Source of the DNA: Chromatiales bacterium
GTDB taxonomy: Bacteria; Pseudomonadota; Gammaproteobacteria; SpSt-1174
DNA length: 64,000 nt
Direction of reading: 5' to 3'
Assembly (NCBI GenBank): GCA_014762505.1
Contig: JABURS010000043.1
Span: forward strand, 364,303 to 428,302
Shown: in pieces, positions 8,813-21,473 of the stretch
Layout of the letters: every line of letters starts with the position of its first letter
Numbering within the stretch: position 1 is the first letter of the stretch
The notes under the pieces: generated by a model
Seen by the model: only the letters and a program-made list of their open reading frames with translations
Databases searched by the model: none
Told to the model about the DNA's origin: nothing
Made by a program: the position numbers and the translations under genes

Positions 8813-9298
8813 TCAGCGCAGGCAGCAGCGGCGGCGCAGGTCGCGCAGCAGCAGGAAGACCCAGGGCCAGAGCAGCATGCTGGTGACCAGCGGGCCCCAG
8901 TAGGCCCAGCTGGCAGCCTCGTGGCCGGTGATGCCATAGATCCACAGCACCAGCAGCAGGTGCAGGGCGATCATGGCGCCGATGGAGACGGCCTGCTGCC
9001 AGAGCGGATAGACGCGTACCCGCTGGTGCAGTTTGATGGCGAGGTAGGCGGCGACGGCCAGGCCCAGGGCATGCTGGCCGAGCACCGCACCCTTCAGCAC
9101 GTCCAGCGCCAGGCCCATCCCCCAGCCGATGCCGACACCGATGCGCCCGGGCAGGGCCATGGCCCAGTAGATCACCGTCATGGCCACCCACTCCGGCCGC
9201 AGCGGGGCCGCCCATTCGGGCATGGGCACCACGCTGAGCATCAGCGCGGCGAGGAAGGTGATCGGGATGATCCAGGGGCGCTCGCGGAACTCGCTCAT
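8813..9298 (-). CDS. mreD: Rod shape-determining protein MreD
   Basis: 161 residues, about the length of E. coli MreD (162). It is a polytopic inner-membrane protein of the elongasome. Five or so hydrophobic segments are visible: WIIPITFLAALMLSVVPMPE, VAMTVIYWAMALPG, GWGMGLALDVLKGAVLG, AVSIGAMIALHLLLVLWIYG and TSMLLWPWVFLLL. The ATG overlaps the mreC stop codon as ATGA, so translation is coupled in the order mreB-mreC-mreD. Confidence 0.95.
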   Translation of the reverse strand: MSEFRERPWIIPITFLAALMLSVVPMPEWAAPLRPEWVAMTVIYWAMALPGRIGVGIGWGMGLALDVLKGAVLGQHALGLAVAAYLAIKLHQRVRVYPLWQQAVSIGAMIALHLLLVLWIYGITGHEAASWAYWGPLVTSMLLWPWVFLLLRDLRRRCCLR

Positions 9299-10191
9299 TG
9301 CGGCGCCTCCGTCGGGGCGGTGCCCGGTGCCTGCTGCGCGTCAGCGGCCGGGGCCTCGTCCAGCAGCATCTCGCCGGTCCACACCAGCAGGACCTCGCGG
9401 CTGCTGTCCAGACCGGCCAGCGGACGGGCCTCCACGCGGGCGAAGGGCTCGCCCGGGACGCGTTCCACGGCGGTGACCTCGGCCACCGGGTAGTCCGGCG
9501 GGAAGCGCTGGCCCAACCCCGAGGTGCTGACGGTATCGCCCACCTCGATGTCGGCGCTGTTCGGGATGTGGCGCAGTTCCAGCCGTTCGGGGCTGCCGGT
9601 GCCCACGGCCAGGGTGCGCAGGCCATTGCGTGCCACCTGCACGGGCAGGGCATGGCTGGGATCGGAGATGAGAATGGCGGTGGCATGCAGCGGGTTGACG
9701 CGTACCACCTGTCCCATGACGCCGCGGGCATCGATCATGGGCTGCCCCATGCGCACGTCGTGGCGCGAGCCCTTGTTGATGAGGACTTCCTGCTTGTAGG
9801 GGTCGAGGTCCACCGAGAGCAGCTCGGCCACCATCACGCGCTGCTCGAGGCGCTGCGAGGCCTCCAGCAGGTCGCGTAGCCGGGTGTTCTCCTGCTGCAG
9901 GCCTTCCAGGCGCTGCAGCCTTTCCTGCACCAGCAGCTGCTCCCGGTGCAGGCGGCGGTTCTCTTCCAGGAGGGTGTCGCGGGTGGCGAGGCTGTCGCTG
10001 GCCCAGTCGCTGGCCGCGAAGGGGAGGTTGACCACGTACTGGATGGGGGCCACGGCCACCTCCAGCACGCTGCGGATGCGATCCAGATGGCCGAAGCGGT
10101 GATCCAGGGTCATCAGGCCCAGGGAAAGCACCATGAACACCACCAGCTTGGCGGTGAGGGAGGGGCCAAGGTCGAAGAGTGACTGCTTAAT
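9295..10191 (-). CDS. mreC: Rod shape-determining protein MreC, apparent ATT start
   Basis: Periplasmic scaffold of the elongasome. The frame contains one membrane anchor, a coiled coil (roughly residues 70-115), then the beta-barrel core with DPYKQEVLINKGSRHDVRMG and VSTSGLGQRFPPDYPVAEV. The first in-frame ATG is at 10143, inside the membrane segment, which would destroy the anchor. The conserved N-terminus IKQSLFDLGPSLTAKLVV, matching the MKPIFSRGPSLQ of E. coli, begins at an ATT codon at 10191-10189. That codon is preceded by GGGGAG at an 8-nt spacing. I therefore place the start at ATT (298 residues). The alternatives GTG near 10149 or ATG 10143 are less likely. Confidence 0.85.
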   Translation of the reverse strand: MKQSLFDLGPSLTAKLVVFMVLSLGLMTLDHRFGHLDRIRSVLEVAVAPIQYVVNLPFAASDWASDSLATRDTLLEENRRLHREQLLVQERLQRLEGLQQENTRLRDLLEASQRLEQRVMVAELLSVDLDPYKQEVLINKGSRHDVRMGQPMIDARGVMGQVVRVNPLHATAILISDPSHALPVQVARNGLRTLAVGTGSPERLELRHIPNSADIEVGDTVSTSGLGQRFPPDYPVAEVTAVERVPGEPFARVEARPLAGLDSSREVLLVWTGEMLLDEAPAADAQQAPGTAPTEAPQ

Positions 10192-10212
10192 GGTGACCGC
10201 TCCCCGGTGGGG

Positions 10213-11268
<1,056 letters not shown>

Positions 11269-11485
11269 TCAATCCGAGAGAATAAGGGGTGCAGCCCGAG
11301 CGAAGCGGCTACTTTAGCAACGGGTCGGGCATTGGGCAAGGCGCGCCGCCGGGCCGTTTGCGCGAACTGTGGGCTGTGTCATGCACGACCTGGCCGCCGC
11401 GTGGCCGGCACGATGGCCGGGGGCGGGTCGGATATGGTATTTTTGCCGGCTTTCACCGCGTTCGAAGACCAGTGGAGATTCCGGA

Positions 11486-11773
11486 ATGGAACTGGGCCCG
11501 AAAGACATCGAGAAGATCGCTCACCTCGCCCGCCTGCGCATCGAGGAGGGTGACATCCCGGCCTATGCCGACAACCTCAGTCACATCCTCGACCTGGTCG
11601 AGCAGATGAATGGTGTGGACACCGACGGCGTGGCGCCCATGGCGCATCCGCAGGACGCCTCCCAGCGTCTGCGCCCCGATGAGGTGACCGAGGAGAACCA
11701 GCGCGAGCATTTCCAGGCCAACGCGCCGGCCACCGAGGCCGGCCTGTACCTCGTGCCCAAGGTCATCGAGTGA
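11486..11773 (+). CDS. gatC: Asp/Glu-tRNA amidotransferase subunit GatC
   Basis: 95 residues, usual length. Small belt subunit that wraps GatA and GatB. The start [20 protein letters not shown] follows a GGAG at 9 nt. It includes [20 protein letters not shown] and the conserved RLRPDEVTE segment. The gatCAB complex converts Glu-tRNA-Gln and/or Asp-tRNA-Asn to the amide form. A tRNA-Gln(TTG) gene is present in this window. The first gene of gatCAB, 48 bp before gatA. Confidence 0.95.
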   Translation: MELGPKDIEKIAHLARLRIEEGDIPAYADNLSHILDLVEQMNGVDTDGVAPMAHPQDASQRLRPDEVTEENQREHFQANAPATEAGLYLVPKVIE

Positions 11774-11821
11774 CGCGCGCCGTCCGCCCTGCCGATTCAA
11801 CCGACCGGATGTTTGCCAGCC

Positions 11822-13276
11822 ATGCATAACAAGACGATTGCCGAGCTCGCCGCCGCCCTCCAGCAGGGCGAGGTCTCCAGCGTGGAGCTCACGCAGCACT
11901 TCATCGACCGTATCGAGACCCTCGACGTCGAGCTCAACGCCTTCATCACCGTGACGCCGGAACATGCCCTGGACGCCGCCCGGGCGGCCGACGCGCGCAT
12001 CAAGGCCGGTGATGCCGGCCCGCTCACCGGTGTGCCGATCGCTCACAAGGACATCTTCTGCACCCGCGGCGTGCGCACGAGCTGCGGTTCGCGCATGCTC
12101 GACAACTTCGTCGCGCCCTACGACGCGACCGTGGTCGAACGGCTGCAGGCCGCCGGTGCCGTGACGCTGGGCAAGACCAACATGGACGAGTTCGCCATGG
12201 GCTCCTCCAACGAGACCAGCTTCTACGGCCCGGTGAAGAATCCCTGGGACACCGCGCGCGTGCCCGGCGGCCCCTCCGGCGGTTCGGCCGCGGCCGTGGC
12301 CGCGCGCCTGGCGCCGGCCGCCACCGGCACCGACACCGGCGGTTCCATCCGCCAGCCGGCGGCGCTGTGCGGCATCACCGGCCTCAAGCCCACCTACGGC
12401 CGCGTCTCGCGCTGGGGCATGATCGCCTTCGCCTCCTCGCTGGACCAGGGCGGCCCCATGGCCCGTACCGCCGAGGACTGCGCCATCCTGCTCGGCGCCA
12501 TGGCCGGTTTCGACACGAGGGACTCCACCAGCATCGACCGCCCGGTGGACGACTACGTCGGCGCGCTGAACAACGACCTCAAGGGCCTGAAGATCGGTCT
12601 GCCGAAGGAATACTTCGGCGAGGGCCTGGACGCCGACGTGGCGCAGGCCATCGAGGCGGCCATCGACGAGTACAGGAGGCTCGGCGCGGAAGTGGTCGAG
12701 ATCAGCCTGCCCAATACCCACCTGGCCGTGCCCGCCTACTACGTGGTGGCCCCGGCCGAGTGTTCCTCCAACCTCTCGCGCTTCGACGGCGTGCGTTTCG
12801 GCTACCGCTGCGAGGAGCCGAAGGACCTGGTCGATCTCTACACCCGCTCGCGCGGCGAGGGCTTCGGCGCCGAGGTGAAGCGCCGCATCATGATCGGCAC
12901 CTATGCGCTGTCGGCCGGCTACTACGACGCCTACTACCTCAAGGCGCAGAAGATCCGCCGCCTCATCAGCGACGATTTCCGCAAGGCCTTCGAGCAGGTG
13001 GACGTGATCATGGGGCCGTCTTCGCCCAGCACCGCCTTCAAGGTGGGCGAGAAGGCCGACGACCCGGTCACCATGTACCTGTCCGACATCTATACCATCG
13101 CCGCGAACCTGGCGGGCCTGCCGGGCATGTCGGTACCGGCCGGCGAGGTCGGCGGTCTGCCGGTCGGTCTGCAGATCATCGGCAACTACTTCGACGAGGC
13201 ACGCCTGCTCAACGTCGCCCACCGGTTCCAGCAGGCGACGGACTGGCACGAACGCGCACCCACGGGATTCGCGTGA
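11822..13276 (+). CDS. gatA: Asp/Glu-tRNA amidotransferase subunit GatA
   Basis: 484 residues. Glutaminase subunit that delivers ammonia to GatB. The amidase-signature elements are clear: catalytic Lys in [14 protein letters not shown], the Ser of [13 protein letters not shown], and the nucleophile Ser of [18 protein letters not shown] chose the ATG at 11822 ([16 protein letters not shown]). A TTG 9 nt upstream is in frame but family N-termini begin at MHNKT. The stop codon TGA is also the first bases of a short repeat (13274-13311). Confidence 0.97.
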   Translation: MHNKTIAELAAALQQGEVSSVELTQHFIDRIETLDVELNAFITVTPEHALDAARAADARIKAGDAGPLTGVPIAHKDIFCTRGVRTSCGSRMLDNFVAPYDATVVERLQAAGAVTLGKTNMDEFAMGSSNETSFYGPVKNPWDTARVPGGPSGGSAAAVAARLAPAATGTDTGGSIRQPAALCGITGLKPTYGRVSRWGMIAFASSLDQGGPMARTAEDCAILLGAMAGFDTRDSTSIDRPVDDYVGALNNDLKGLKIGLPKEYFGEGLDADVAQAIEAAIDEYRRLGAEVVEISLPNTHLAVPAYYVVAPAECSSNLSRFDGVRFGYRCEEPKDLVDLYTRSRGEGFGAEVKRRIMIGTYALSAGYYDAYYLKAQKIRRLISDDFRKAFEQVDVIMGPSSPSTAFKVGEKADDPVTMYLSDIYTIAANLAGLPGMSVPAGEVGGLPVGLQIIGNYFDEARLLNVAHRFQQATDWHERAPTGFA

Positions 13277-13311
13277 GGCGTAAGGCGCCTCACCCCTCAC
13301 GTTAGTAAGAG
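13274..13311. repeat. Short GAGGCG-type palindromic repeat at the gatA stop
   Basis: TGAGGCGTAAGGCGCCTCAC followed by CCCTCACGTTAG. It is a shortened copy of the element behind gatB: both begin TGAGGCG and end CGCCTCxCCCCTCACG with TTA close behind. The inverted arms can form a small hairpin in the gatA-gatB intercistronic RNA. The repeat supplies the gatA stop codon. Confidence 0.6.
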
Positions 13312-13322
13312 GTCTAGAACAA

Positions 13323-14759
<1,437 letters not shown>

Positions 14760-14762
<3 letters not shown>

Positions 14763-14832
14763 GGCGAGAGGCATCAGGCGCGGGAAGGCCTTGCCTTCCG
14801 TCTCACGCCTGACGCCTCGCCCCTCACGCTTA
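14760..14832. repeat. GAGGCG-type palindromic repeat between gatB and hslO
   Basis: The left arm GGCGAGAGGCATCAGGCG and right arm CGCCTGACGCCTCGCC form an imperfect hairpin of about 16 bp. An inner hairpin (GGAAGGC / GCCTTCC) lies between them. The right end CCCCTCACGCTTA matches the repeat after gatA. The element starts with the gatB stop codon. Confidence 0.65.
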
Positions 14833-14837
14833 CTGCC

Positions 14838-15710
14838 ATGAGCGAGCGCGATTCCCTGCAACGCTTCCTCATCGAGCACACCAACGTGCGCGGTGAGTGG
14901 GTGCACCTGGACGCCACCTGGCAGGCGGTGCTCGAGCGTGGCGACTACCCGCCCGTGGTGCGCGAGACCCTGGGCGAGGCGCTGGCCGCCGTGGCGTTGC
15001 TGGCGGCCACCATCAAGTTCAAGGGCTCGCTGATCCTGCAGGTCTCCGGTGACGGGCCCATCGGCATGCTGGTGGTGCAGGCCACCTCCGGCCACACCCT
15101 GCGCGGACTGGCGCGCTGGAATGGCGAGGTGCCGGCCGGTGACCTCGTCAGCCGTTTCGGCAACGGGCGCATCGTCATCACCATCGATCCGGGTGAGGGC
15201 ATGGAGCGCTACCAGGGGGTGGTGGAGCTGGCGGGCGAGAGCCTGGCCGAGTCGCTGCGCGACTACTTCGAGCGCTCCGAGCAGCTGCCCACCCAGCTCT
15301 GGCTGGCCGCCGACGGCACGGCCGCCGCCGGTCTGCTGCTGCAGCGCATGCCGGGCCACGAGGTGGACAGCGATGCCTGGAACCGCACGGTCACGCTGGC
15401 CGAAACGGTCACGCGCGAGGAGCTGCTGACCCTGAGCGCCCGGCAGGTGCTGCATCGCCTCTATCACGAGGAGGACGTGCGCCTGTTCGAGCGCGACCCG
15501 GTGAGCTTCCGCTGCGGCTGCTCGCGCGAGCGGGTCGCCGAGATGATCCTGGGGCTCGGCCCGGACGAGGCGCGCAGCATCCTCGAGGACGAGGGCCAGG
15601 TGGATGTCACCTGCGAGTTCTGCAACGCCCGCTATCACTTCGATGCGGTGGATATCGAACAGATCTTCGCCGCCGCCGATCGGCCACCGGTGAAGCCCAC
15701 GCGACACTAG
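14838..15710 (+). CDS. hslO: Redox-regulated chaperone Hsp33
   Basis: 290 residues, usual length. Cytosolic holdase activated by oxidation. The C-terminal zinc site has both cysteine pairs: FRCGCSRERV (CxC) and VTCEFCNARYHFD (CxxC). The N-terminal domain with SGDGPIGMLVVQATSGHTLR is intact. It starts with ATG 14838 directly after the repeat element. The spacer shows no good Shine-Dalgarno, so the repeat may shape its translation. Followed after 9 bp by the flavodoxin-fold reductase, suggesting an oxidative-stress pair. Confidence 0.96.
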   Translation: MSERDSLQRFLIEHTNVRGEWVHLDATWQAVLERGDYPPVVRETLGEALAAVALLAATIKFKGSLILQVSGDGPIGMLVVQATSGHTLRGLARWNGEVPAGDLVSRFGNGRIVITIDPGEGMERYQGVVELAGESLAESLRDYFERSEQLPTQLWLAADGTAAAGLLLQRMPGHEVDSDAWNRTVTLAETVTREELLTLSARQVLHRLYHEEDVRLFERDPVSFRCGCSRERVAEMILGLGPDEARSILEDEGQVDVTCEFCNARYHFDAVDIEQIFAAADRPPVKPTRH

Positions 15711-15719
15711 GTTCCAATA

Positions 15720-16301
15720 ATGAACATCCTCATCGTCTACGCCCATCCGAATCCCGACAGCTTCAACCACGCCATTCTCGAGCGCGTGCAGGCCACCCTC
15801 GTGGACAAGGGTTACCAGGTGCGCGTACGCGATCTCTACGCCATGGGTTTCGATCCGGTGTTGAGCGGCAACGACCTCGTCGACATCAACGTCGGCAAGC
15901 TCGCCGACGACGTGGCCGTCGAGCAGGACATGCTGCGCTGGGCCACCGGGCTGCTGTTCGTCTACCCGGTGTGGTGGTTCGACCGCCCGGCCATACTCAA
16001 GGGCTGGTTCGACCGCGTGCTCACCCGCGGCTTCGCCTTCGACTACAGCGAGGACGGCGCAGTCGGCCTGCTCACGCAGCAGAAGGCGGCGGTCATCATG
16101 ACCACCGGCGGCACTGACTTCGATTTCGAGGGCATGGACATCGAGACCCTGCTGGTGCACCCGGTGACCGAGGGCACGCTCAAGTTCTGCGGCATCCAGG
16201 ACACGGCGCATCAGGTGCTGATGGGCGTGCCCGTGGCGGGCGAGGAGGGGCGTCGGCGGATGCTGGACGAGACGGTCGAGTTCGTCTGCGATTTCTTCTA
16301 G
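15720..16301 (+). CDS. NAD(P)H:quinone reductase, flavodoxin fold (KefF/MdaB/NQO-like)
   Basis: 193 residues. The first strand and phosphate loop MNILIVYAHPNPDSFNHAIL is the hallmark of the NQO1/KefF flavodoxin-like family, which bind FMN or FAD and reduce quinones by two electrons. LLFVYPVWWFDRPAILKGWF is the conserved isoalloxazine-binding segment, and MTTGG sits at the second loop. It follows hslO by 9 bp, so a role in quinone detoxification during oxidative stress is plausible. It is convergent with the kinase gene that ends at 16337. Confidence 0.88.
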   Translation: MNILIVYAHPNPDSFNHAILERVQATLVDKGYQVRVRDLYAMGFDPVLSGNDLVDINVGKLADDVAVEQDMLRWATGLLFVYPVWWFDRPAILKGWFDRVLTRGFAFDYSEDGAVGLLTQQKAAVIMTTGGTDFDFEGMDIETLLVHPVTEGTLKFCGIQDTAHQVLMGVPVAGEEGRRRMLDETVEFVCDFF

Positions 16302-16336
16302 CCGGTCGCGCTCAGGGGAGGCGGCAAGATCGGGGC

Positions 16337-17743
16337 TCAGCCTGCCTCGATCGATTCGAGACGCGTCCTGACCTCATCCATGCTGCCGGGCCGGTCGCCG
16401 GGTTCCTTGGCGATCATGTGCAGAATGAGTTCGCTCAGGGCAGGTGGAACCGCCGGGTTTACGCTGTCGGGTGCGGGGGCTGTCCTGGTGGCATGCTGGA
16501 CGAGCATCGAAACCAGCGTGTCCCCTTCGAAGGGCACGCTTCCCGTGGCCATCTCGTAAAGCGTCATGCCCAGCGCATAGATATCCGATCGCTCGTCTGC
16601 CGCTCTTCCCTCGCCCTGTTCCGGGCTCATGTATGCCGGTGAACCGATCAGCGTGCCCGAGACGGTGTAACCGCTCTGGTGTGCAAGCCGTGCCATGCCG
16701 AAATCCATGATCTTCGCCGTGCCGTGCTCGTCGATGAGTACGTTGGCCGGTTTGAAGTCGCGGTGGATGACGCCGCGCGCATGGGCATAGGCCATGGCCG
16801 AGGTGAGCTGGTTACCGAGCCGCAGGATGTCACCCGTGTCCAGCGCGCCCCGGTCGGCAATCCGCTCGCCCAGTTCCCGCCCCTTCACCAGCTCCATCGC
16901 GATCCAGGTAAAGCCCTGGTCGCTGATCACGTCGTAGACCTGCACGATGTTGGGGTGGTTCAGCCTGGCCAGGGCCTTCGCCTCCTGCTTGAAGCGCATC
17001 GACATCTGGTAGTCCTGCGCGGGGTCGGCCATGCGCTTGAGGGCGACATCCCGCTCGAGTCGCAGGTCGTGTGCGGTATAGACGACGCCCATGGCCCCGC
17101 GGCCGAGTTCCCGCCCGATGCGGTAGCGGTCGCCGACGCGTGTCTCCCCGCCGGTACCGGTCGCCGCCGAGCCGGTTTGTTGCCAGCGGAGGTCCTCGTC
17201 GAGACTGGCGAGCTTGGCGCGCAGCAGGCGCATGTGTTCCGGGTCTGTGTTGATCGCCAGCGCTGCTTGATAACTGTGCAGCGTCCTGGAGGGCTGGGAC
17301 TTGAGGAGCCGGTCGCCCTCCTGTTCCAGTTCGCGTGCCCTGGCTCGAAGTTCGGTGAGTGCCCCGGGCAGGCGGCGCATGAGCAGGACGATGACAAGCC
17401 CGCCGGCGCCGAGCCAGAGAATGATGCGCGCCTGCCGTTGCCGCGTCTCCAGCAGCGGATTCTGCCGGTCGGTCTGCACCAGGCCGAACAGGTGCCTGGC
17501 CTTGACCGGCTGGTAGATCTTCTCCATCAGCCAGTCCGAGCCCGCGGGGACGATCGTCGGCATGAGCAGCACGGTGGCGAGGAGGGCGACCTGTGCAGCA
17601 CGGGCCGTGCGCAGCCAGTAGAGCACGGCGTGGGGACTGCGCCGGATGGCTGCCAGCTGCCGGGCACTCTGGCGCAGTGCCTGGTTCGCACCGGTTACAC
17701 TCCGGGTCAGATGATTCCGCCATCTGGTCAGGGTTGCATTCAT
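16337..17743 (-). CDS. Membrane-anchored Ser/Thr protein kinase
   Basis: 468 residues from ATG 17743. Two hydrophobic segments (around residues 49-66 and 107-121) bracket a short loop of about 40 residues likely in the periplasm. A helical linker follows (ELRARARELEQEGDRLLKSQ). The Hanks-type kinase domain has GRELGRGAMGVVYTAHD (glycine loop), VALKRM (Lys), HRDFKPANVL (catalytic loop), MDFGMA (Mg loop) and YMSPEQ. All catalytic residues are present. I see no PASTA, FHA or other sensory domain. The start overlaps the stop of the E1-like gene as ATGA. The target is unknown. Confidence 0.92.
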   Translation of the reverse strand: MNATLTRWRNHLTRSVTGANQALRQSARQLAAIRRSPHAVLYWLRTARAAQVALLATVLLMPTIVPAGSDWLMEKIYQPVKARHLFGLVQTDRQNPLLETRQRQARIILWLGAGGLVIVLLMRRLPGALTELRARARELEQEGDRLLKSQPSRTLHSYQAALAINTDPEHMRLLRAKLASLDEDLRWQQTGSAATGTGGETRVGDRYRIGRELGRGAMGVVYTAHDLRLERDVALKRMADPAQDYQMSMRFKQEAKALARLNHPNIVQVYDVISDQGFTWIAMELVKGRELGERIADRGALDTGDILRLGNQLTSAMAYAHARGVIHRDFKPANVLIDEHGTAKIMDFGMARLAHQSGYTVSGTLIGSPAYMSPEQGEGRAADERSDIYALGMTLYEMATGSVPFEGDTLVSMLVQHATRTAPAPDSVNPAVPPALSELILHMIAKEPGDRPGSMDEVRTRLESIEAG

Positions 17744-18531
17744 GTGCGGTCGGACGGTTGCGGGTTGTGGGTCGGTGAGGGCGCCTGGCGTGTCTGCCGG
17801 CCACAGACGGGGCAGTCCGGGTCGCGGCGCAGCCGCAGGCGGCGAAAATCCATGGTCCTGAGGTCGGCGATCAGCAGCTGGCCGTCCAGCGAGGGCAGTC
17901 CCGTCAGTACCTTCAGCGCCTCGGTGGCCTGCAGCGAGCCGATCACACCCACGACCGGGGCGAGCACGCCCGTGGTGCTGCAGGTGTCTTCCACTTCCCC
18001 CTCCTCCCGATACAGGCAGCGATAGCAGGGACCCGTGCCCTGGTTGAGAAAGGTCGCCACCTGTCCCTCCAGGCGTATCGCCGCACCCGAGACCAGCGCG
18101 GTGCCGGTGGCGACGCAGGCGGCATTCAGGGCGAAGCGGGTGGGGAAGTTGTCGCTGCAGTCTAGCACCAGGTCGACCCCGCTCACGGCGGCCTGCAGTG
18201 CCTCTGTGTCCAGTTGCCGGTCGATGCGCCTTACCGTCACCCGTGGGTTCAGTGCGTGCAGGCGGTCGGCCATGGCGTCCACCTTGGGACGGCCGATGTC
18301 GGCCGTGGTATGCGCGATCTGGCGCTGCAGGTTGCTGAGGTCGACGGTATCGAAGTCGCAGAGCGTGATCTGGCCGACGCCGGCGGCGGCGAGATACATG
18401 CCGGCCGGAGAGCCCAGGCCGCCGGCACCGAGGATCAGCACCCGGGCGTCGAGCAGGCGCTGCTGTCCCTCCAGGCCGACATCGGCGAGCAGGATCTGGC
18501 GGCTGTAGCGGAGGAGGTCGGCGTCTTGCAT
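17740..18531 (-). CDS. moeB: MoeB/ThiF/HesA-family E1-like adenylyltransferase
   Basis: 263 residues. These enzymes adenylate the C-terminal Gly of a ubiquitin-like sulfur carrier (MoaD or ThiS). The N-terminus LLRYSRQILLADVGLEGQQR and the nucleotide loop ILGAGGLGSPAGMYLAAAGV are intact, followed by DFDTVDLSNLQRQ. Zinc ligands are CYRCLY and CPVCG. The Cys of EDTCSTTGVLAPVVG lies in the crossover loop where ThiF and related proteins carry a reactive Cys. MoeB and ThiF cannot be separated by eye. The gene overlaps a Ser/Thr kinase by 4 bp, an unusual partner. Confidence 0.9.
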   Translation of the reverse strand: MQDADLLRYSRQILLADVGLEGQQRLLDARVLILGAGGLGSPAGMYLAAAGVGQITLCDFDTVDLSNLQRQIAHTTADIGRPKVDAMADRLHALNPRVTVRRIDRQLDTEALQAAVSGVDLVLDCSDNFPTRFALNAACVATGTALVSGAAIRLEGQVATFLNQGTGPCYRCLYREEGEVEDTCSTTGVLAPVVGVIGSLQATEALKVLTGLPSLDGQLLIADLRTMDFRRLRLRRDPDCPVCGRQTRQAPSPTHNPQPSDRT

Positions 18532-18588
18532 GGTCGGACAAGCTTAACGCCTGTCCGCCGCACTGCAAGGGTTAACTTGCCGCCTGGC

Positions 18589-19512
18589 TCAACGGCCGAT
18601 GCGTGCCTGTGCCTGGGCGCGCAACCGGTCGATGAAGCCGAGGATGCCGGCCGGGACGTTGCGCATCGCGCTGTCCTCCTGGCGCTGTGGCTGATGACGG
18701 CGCACGAGCGCGGGACTGGCGACGAGCTTGCGATGCTGGGCCAGTGTGGCCTGGATGGCGCGTTCGAGCAGGGCGCGGTTGGCGGGCTTGGGCAGGAAGC
18801 GATACACCTGTCCGTGATTGATCAGGTCGATGAGCGCGTTGGTATCGGTGAACGAGGTGAGGGCGATGCTGAGCACGTCCGGCTTGTACTGCTTGAGCTG
18901 GTGAATGGCCGCACTGATGTCCTGGCCGGCCACGCGCAGCTCGGTGATCACGATGGCGATGTCCTCGCTCGCCAGTCGCTCGAAGGCCGCCTCGGGGGTG
19001 GCGGCATGATGCACCATCGCCTCCCCGCCGACGATCTGCTGCACCAGGGCGACGGTGGCCGGGTCGTCATCGATGACCAGCAGGTCCGGCATGGGCGGCA
19101 GGATGTCCACGGCCGGCTCGGCCGCGGCCCGGGCCAGGTCCTGCGCGATGGCGGCGGCCTCGCTGACGGTGGCGACGATGTCCTCGGGATTCCAGGGCTT
19201 GCTGACGTAGCGGAATATCTCGCCCTGGTTCACCGCCTCGATGGCGGCCTCCATGTCCGAGTAGCCGGTGAGCAGGATGCGCATGGTATGGGGCGAGAGC
19301 TCCTTCACCTGCGCAAGCACCTGGGCGCCGAACATCTTCGGCATGCGCTGGTCGCTGACGATCACGTCGATCTGCTCGCGGCGCACCAGCGCGAAGGCCT
19401 CCTCGGGGTCCATGGTGGTGTGCACATCGAACCTGCCACGGAACAGCATCTTCAGCGTGCGCAGGATGCGTTCTTCGTCGTCGATGAACAGGATCTTCGG
19501 CTTGTCCGTCAT
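18589..19512 (-). CDS. Double-receiver response regulator, second receiver lacks Asp
   Basis: 307 residues from ATG 19512. REC1 (about residues 5-120) has acidic pair D11/D12, phosphoacceptor D54 in DVIVSDQRMP, T82 and K105. REC2 (about 142-262) has acidic residues D148-D150 and K242 in RFLPKP, but Glu191 replaces the phosphoacceptor Asp (AIVITELRV). No DNA-binding or enzymatic output domain follows; the C-terminus is a short basic tail. Likely an adaptor that acts by protein contact. It lies 29 bp downstream of the histidine kinase gene and is presumably its partner. Confidence 0.9.
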   Translation of the reverse strand: MTDKPKILFIDDEERILRTLKMLFRGRFDVHTTMDPEEAFALVRREQIDVIVSDQRMPKMFGAQVLAQVKELSPHTMRILLTGYSDMEAAIEAVNQGEIFRYVSKPWNPEDIVATVSEAAAIAQDLARAAAEPAVDILPPMPDLLVIDDDPATVALVQQIVGGEAMVHHAATPEAAFERLASEDIAIVITELRVAGQDISAAIHQLKQYKPDVLSIALTSFTDTNALIDLINHGQVYRFLPKPANRALLERAIQATLAQHRKLVASPALVRRHQPQRQEDSAMRNVPAGILGFIDRLRAQAQARIGR

Positions 19513-19541
19513 GTTGGGGCTCCTTGTCGTTGTGCGCGATT

Positions 19542-20876
<1,335 letters not shown>

Positions 20877-20995
20877 TCCGACTCTCCGTCGGTTCTTGTT
20901 ATGGCTGTCCGTGGTCGATGCGCGTGAGGCATCGACAGCCGACAGTCTAGCGGCCGTGTATTACAGAATTCTTATGTGCTGATGAAGCGGCGGGG

Positions 20996-21412
20996 TTACA
21001 GGTAGCGGCGCCAGTGCTCCGGGCGGTCGTCCTGGCAGCCGTGGCGGCGGTCGCGATACTGCTTGATGAAGAGTTTCTGCGCGCAGTTGCCGGTGCATGC
21101 GGGGCGGCCCAGGCCGAGGTTCTCGCGCTGCACGGTCTCGGTGTATTCGTAGAGGGCGCGCTTGAGCTTGTAGATCACGCCGTTGTCGAGGTGGAAGCCG
21201 ATCTCCTGCAGGGCGGCCTCGAGTTCGGCCAGGGTGAGCTTGCGCAGGTCGTAGGAGACGGCGATGCGCACGTCGTCCAGCGGCTTCACGTGCATGATGC
21301 CGTCGACGTCGTGCAGCAGCAGCGTGGCGCTGTGTGCCTGACGGGCATCGGGATGGGGGCCGCGAAAGCCGATCTCCCGGTGCTTGATGACGTCCGCGAT
21401 CTCGTCGGTCAT
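20996..21412 (-). CDS. Conserved-looking unknown protein with CxxxxC tail
   Basis: 138 residues, not recognised. The first 95 residues look like a small alpha/beta sandwich of the heavy-metal-associated or ACT kind (HSATLLLHDVDGIMHVKPLD, SYDLRKLTLAELEAALQEIG), without the metal-binding CxxC. The C-terminus is basic with ACTGNC and a later Cys (RRHGCQDD), then EHWRRYL. It has no signal peptide. It is flanked by prmC downstream (61 bp) and the CBS kinase operon; no functional link is evident. Confidence 0.72.
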   Translation of the reverse strand: MTDEIADVIKHREIGFRGPHPDARQAHSATLLLHDVDGIMHVKPLDDVRIAVSYDLRKLTLAELEAALQEIGFHLDNGVIYKLKRALYEYTETVQRENLGLGRPACTGNCAQKLFIKQYRDRRHGCQDDRPEHWRRYL

Positions 21413-21473
21413 GGCTCCATCCTAGACCGGGGCGGGGCAAAATCAAGACTTTTTGCAGGGTTGTGTGACGGGC

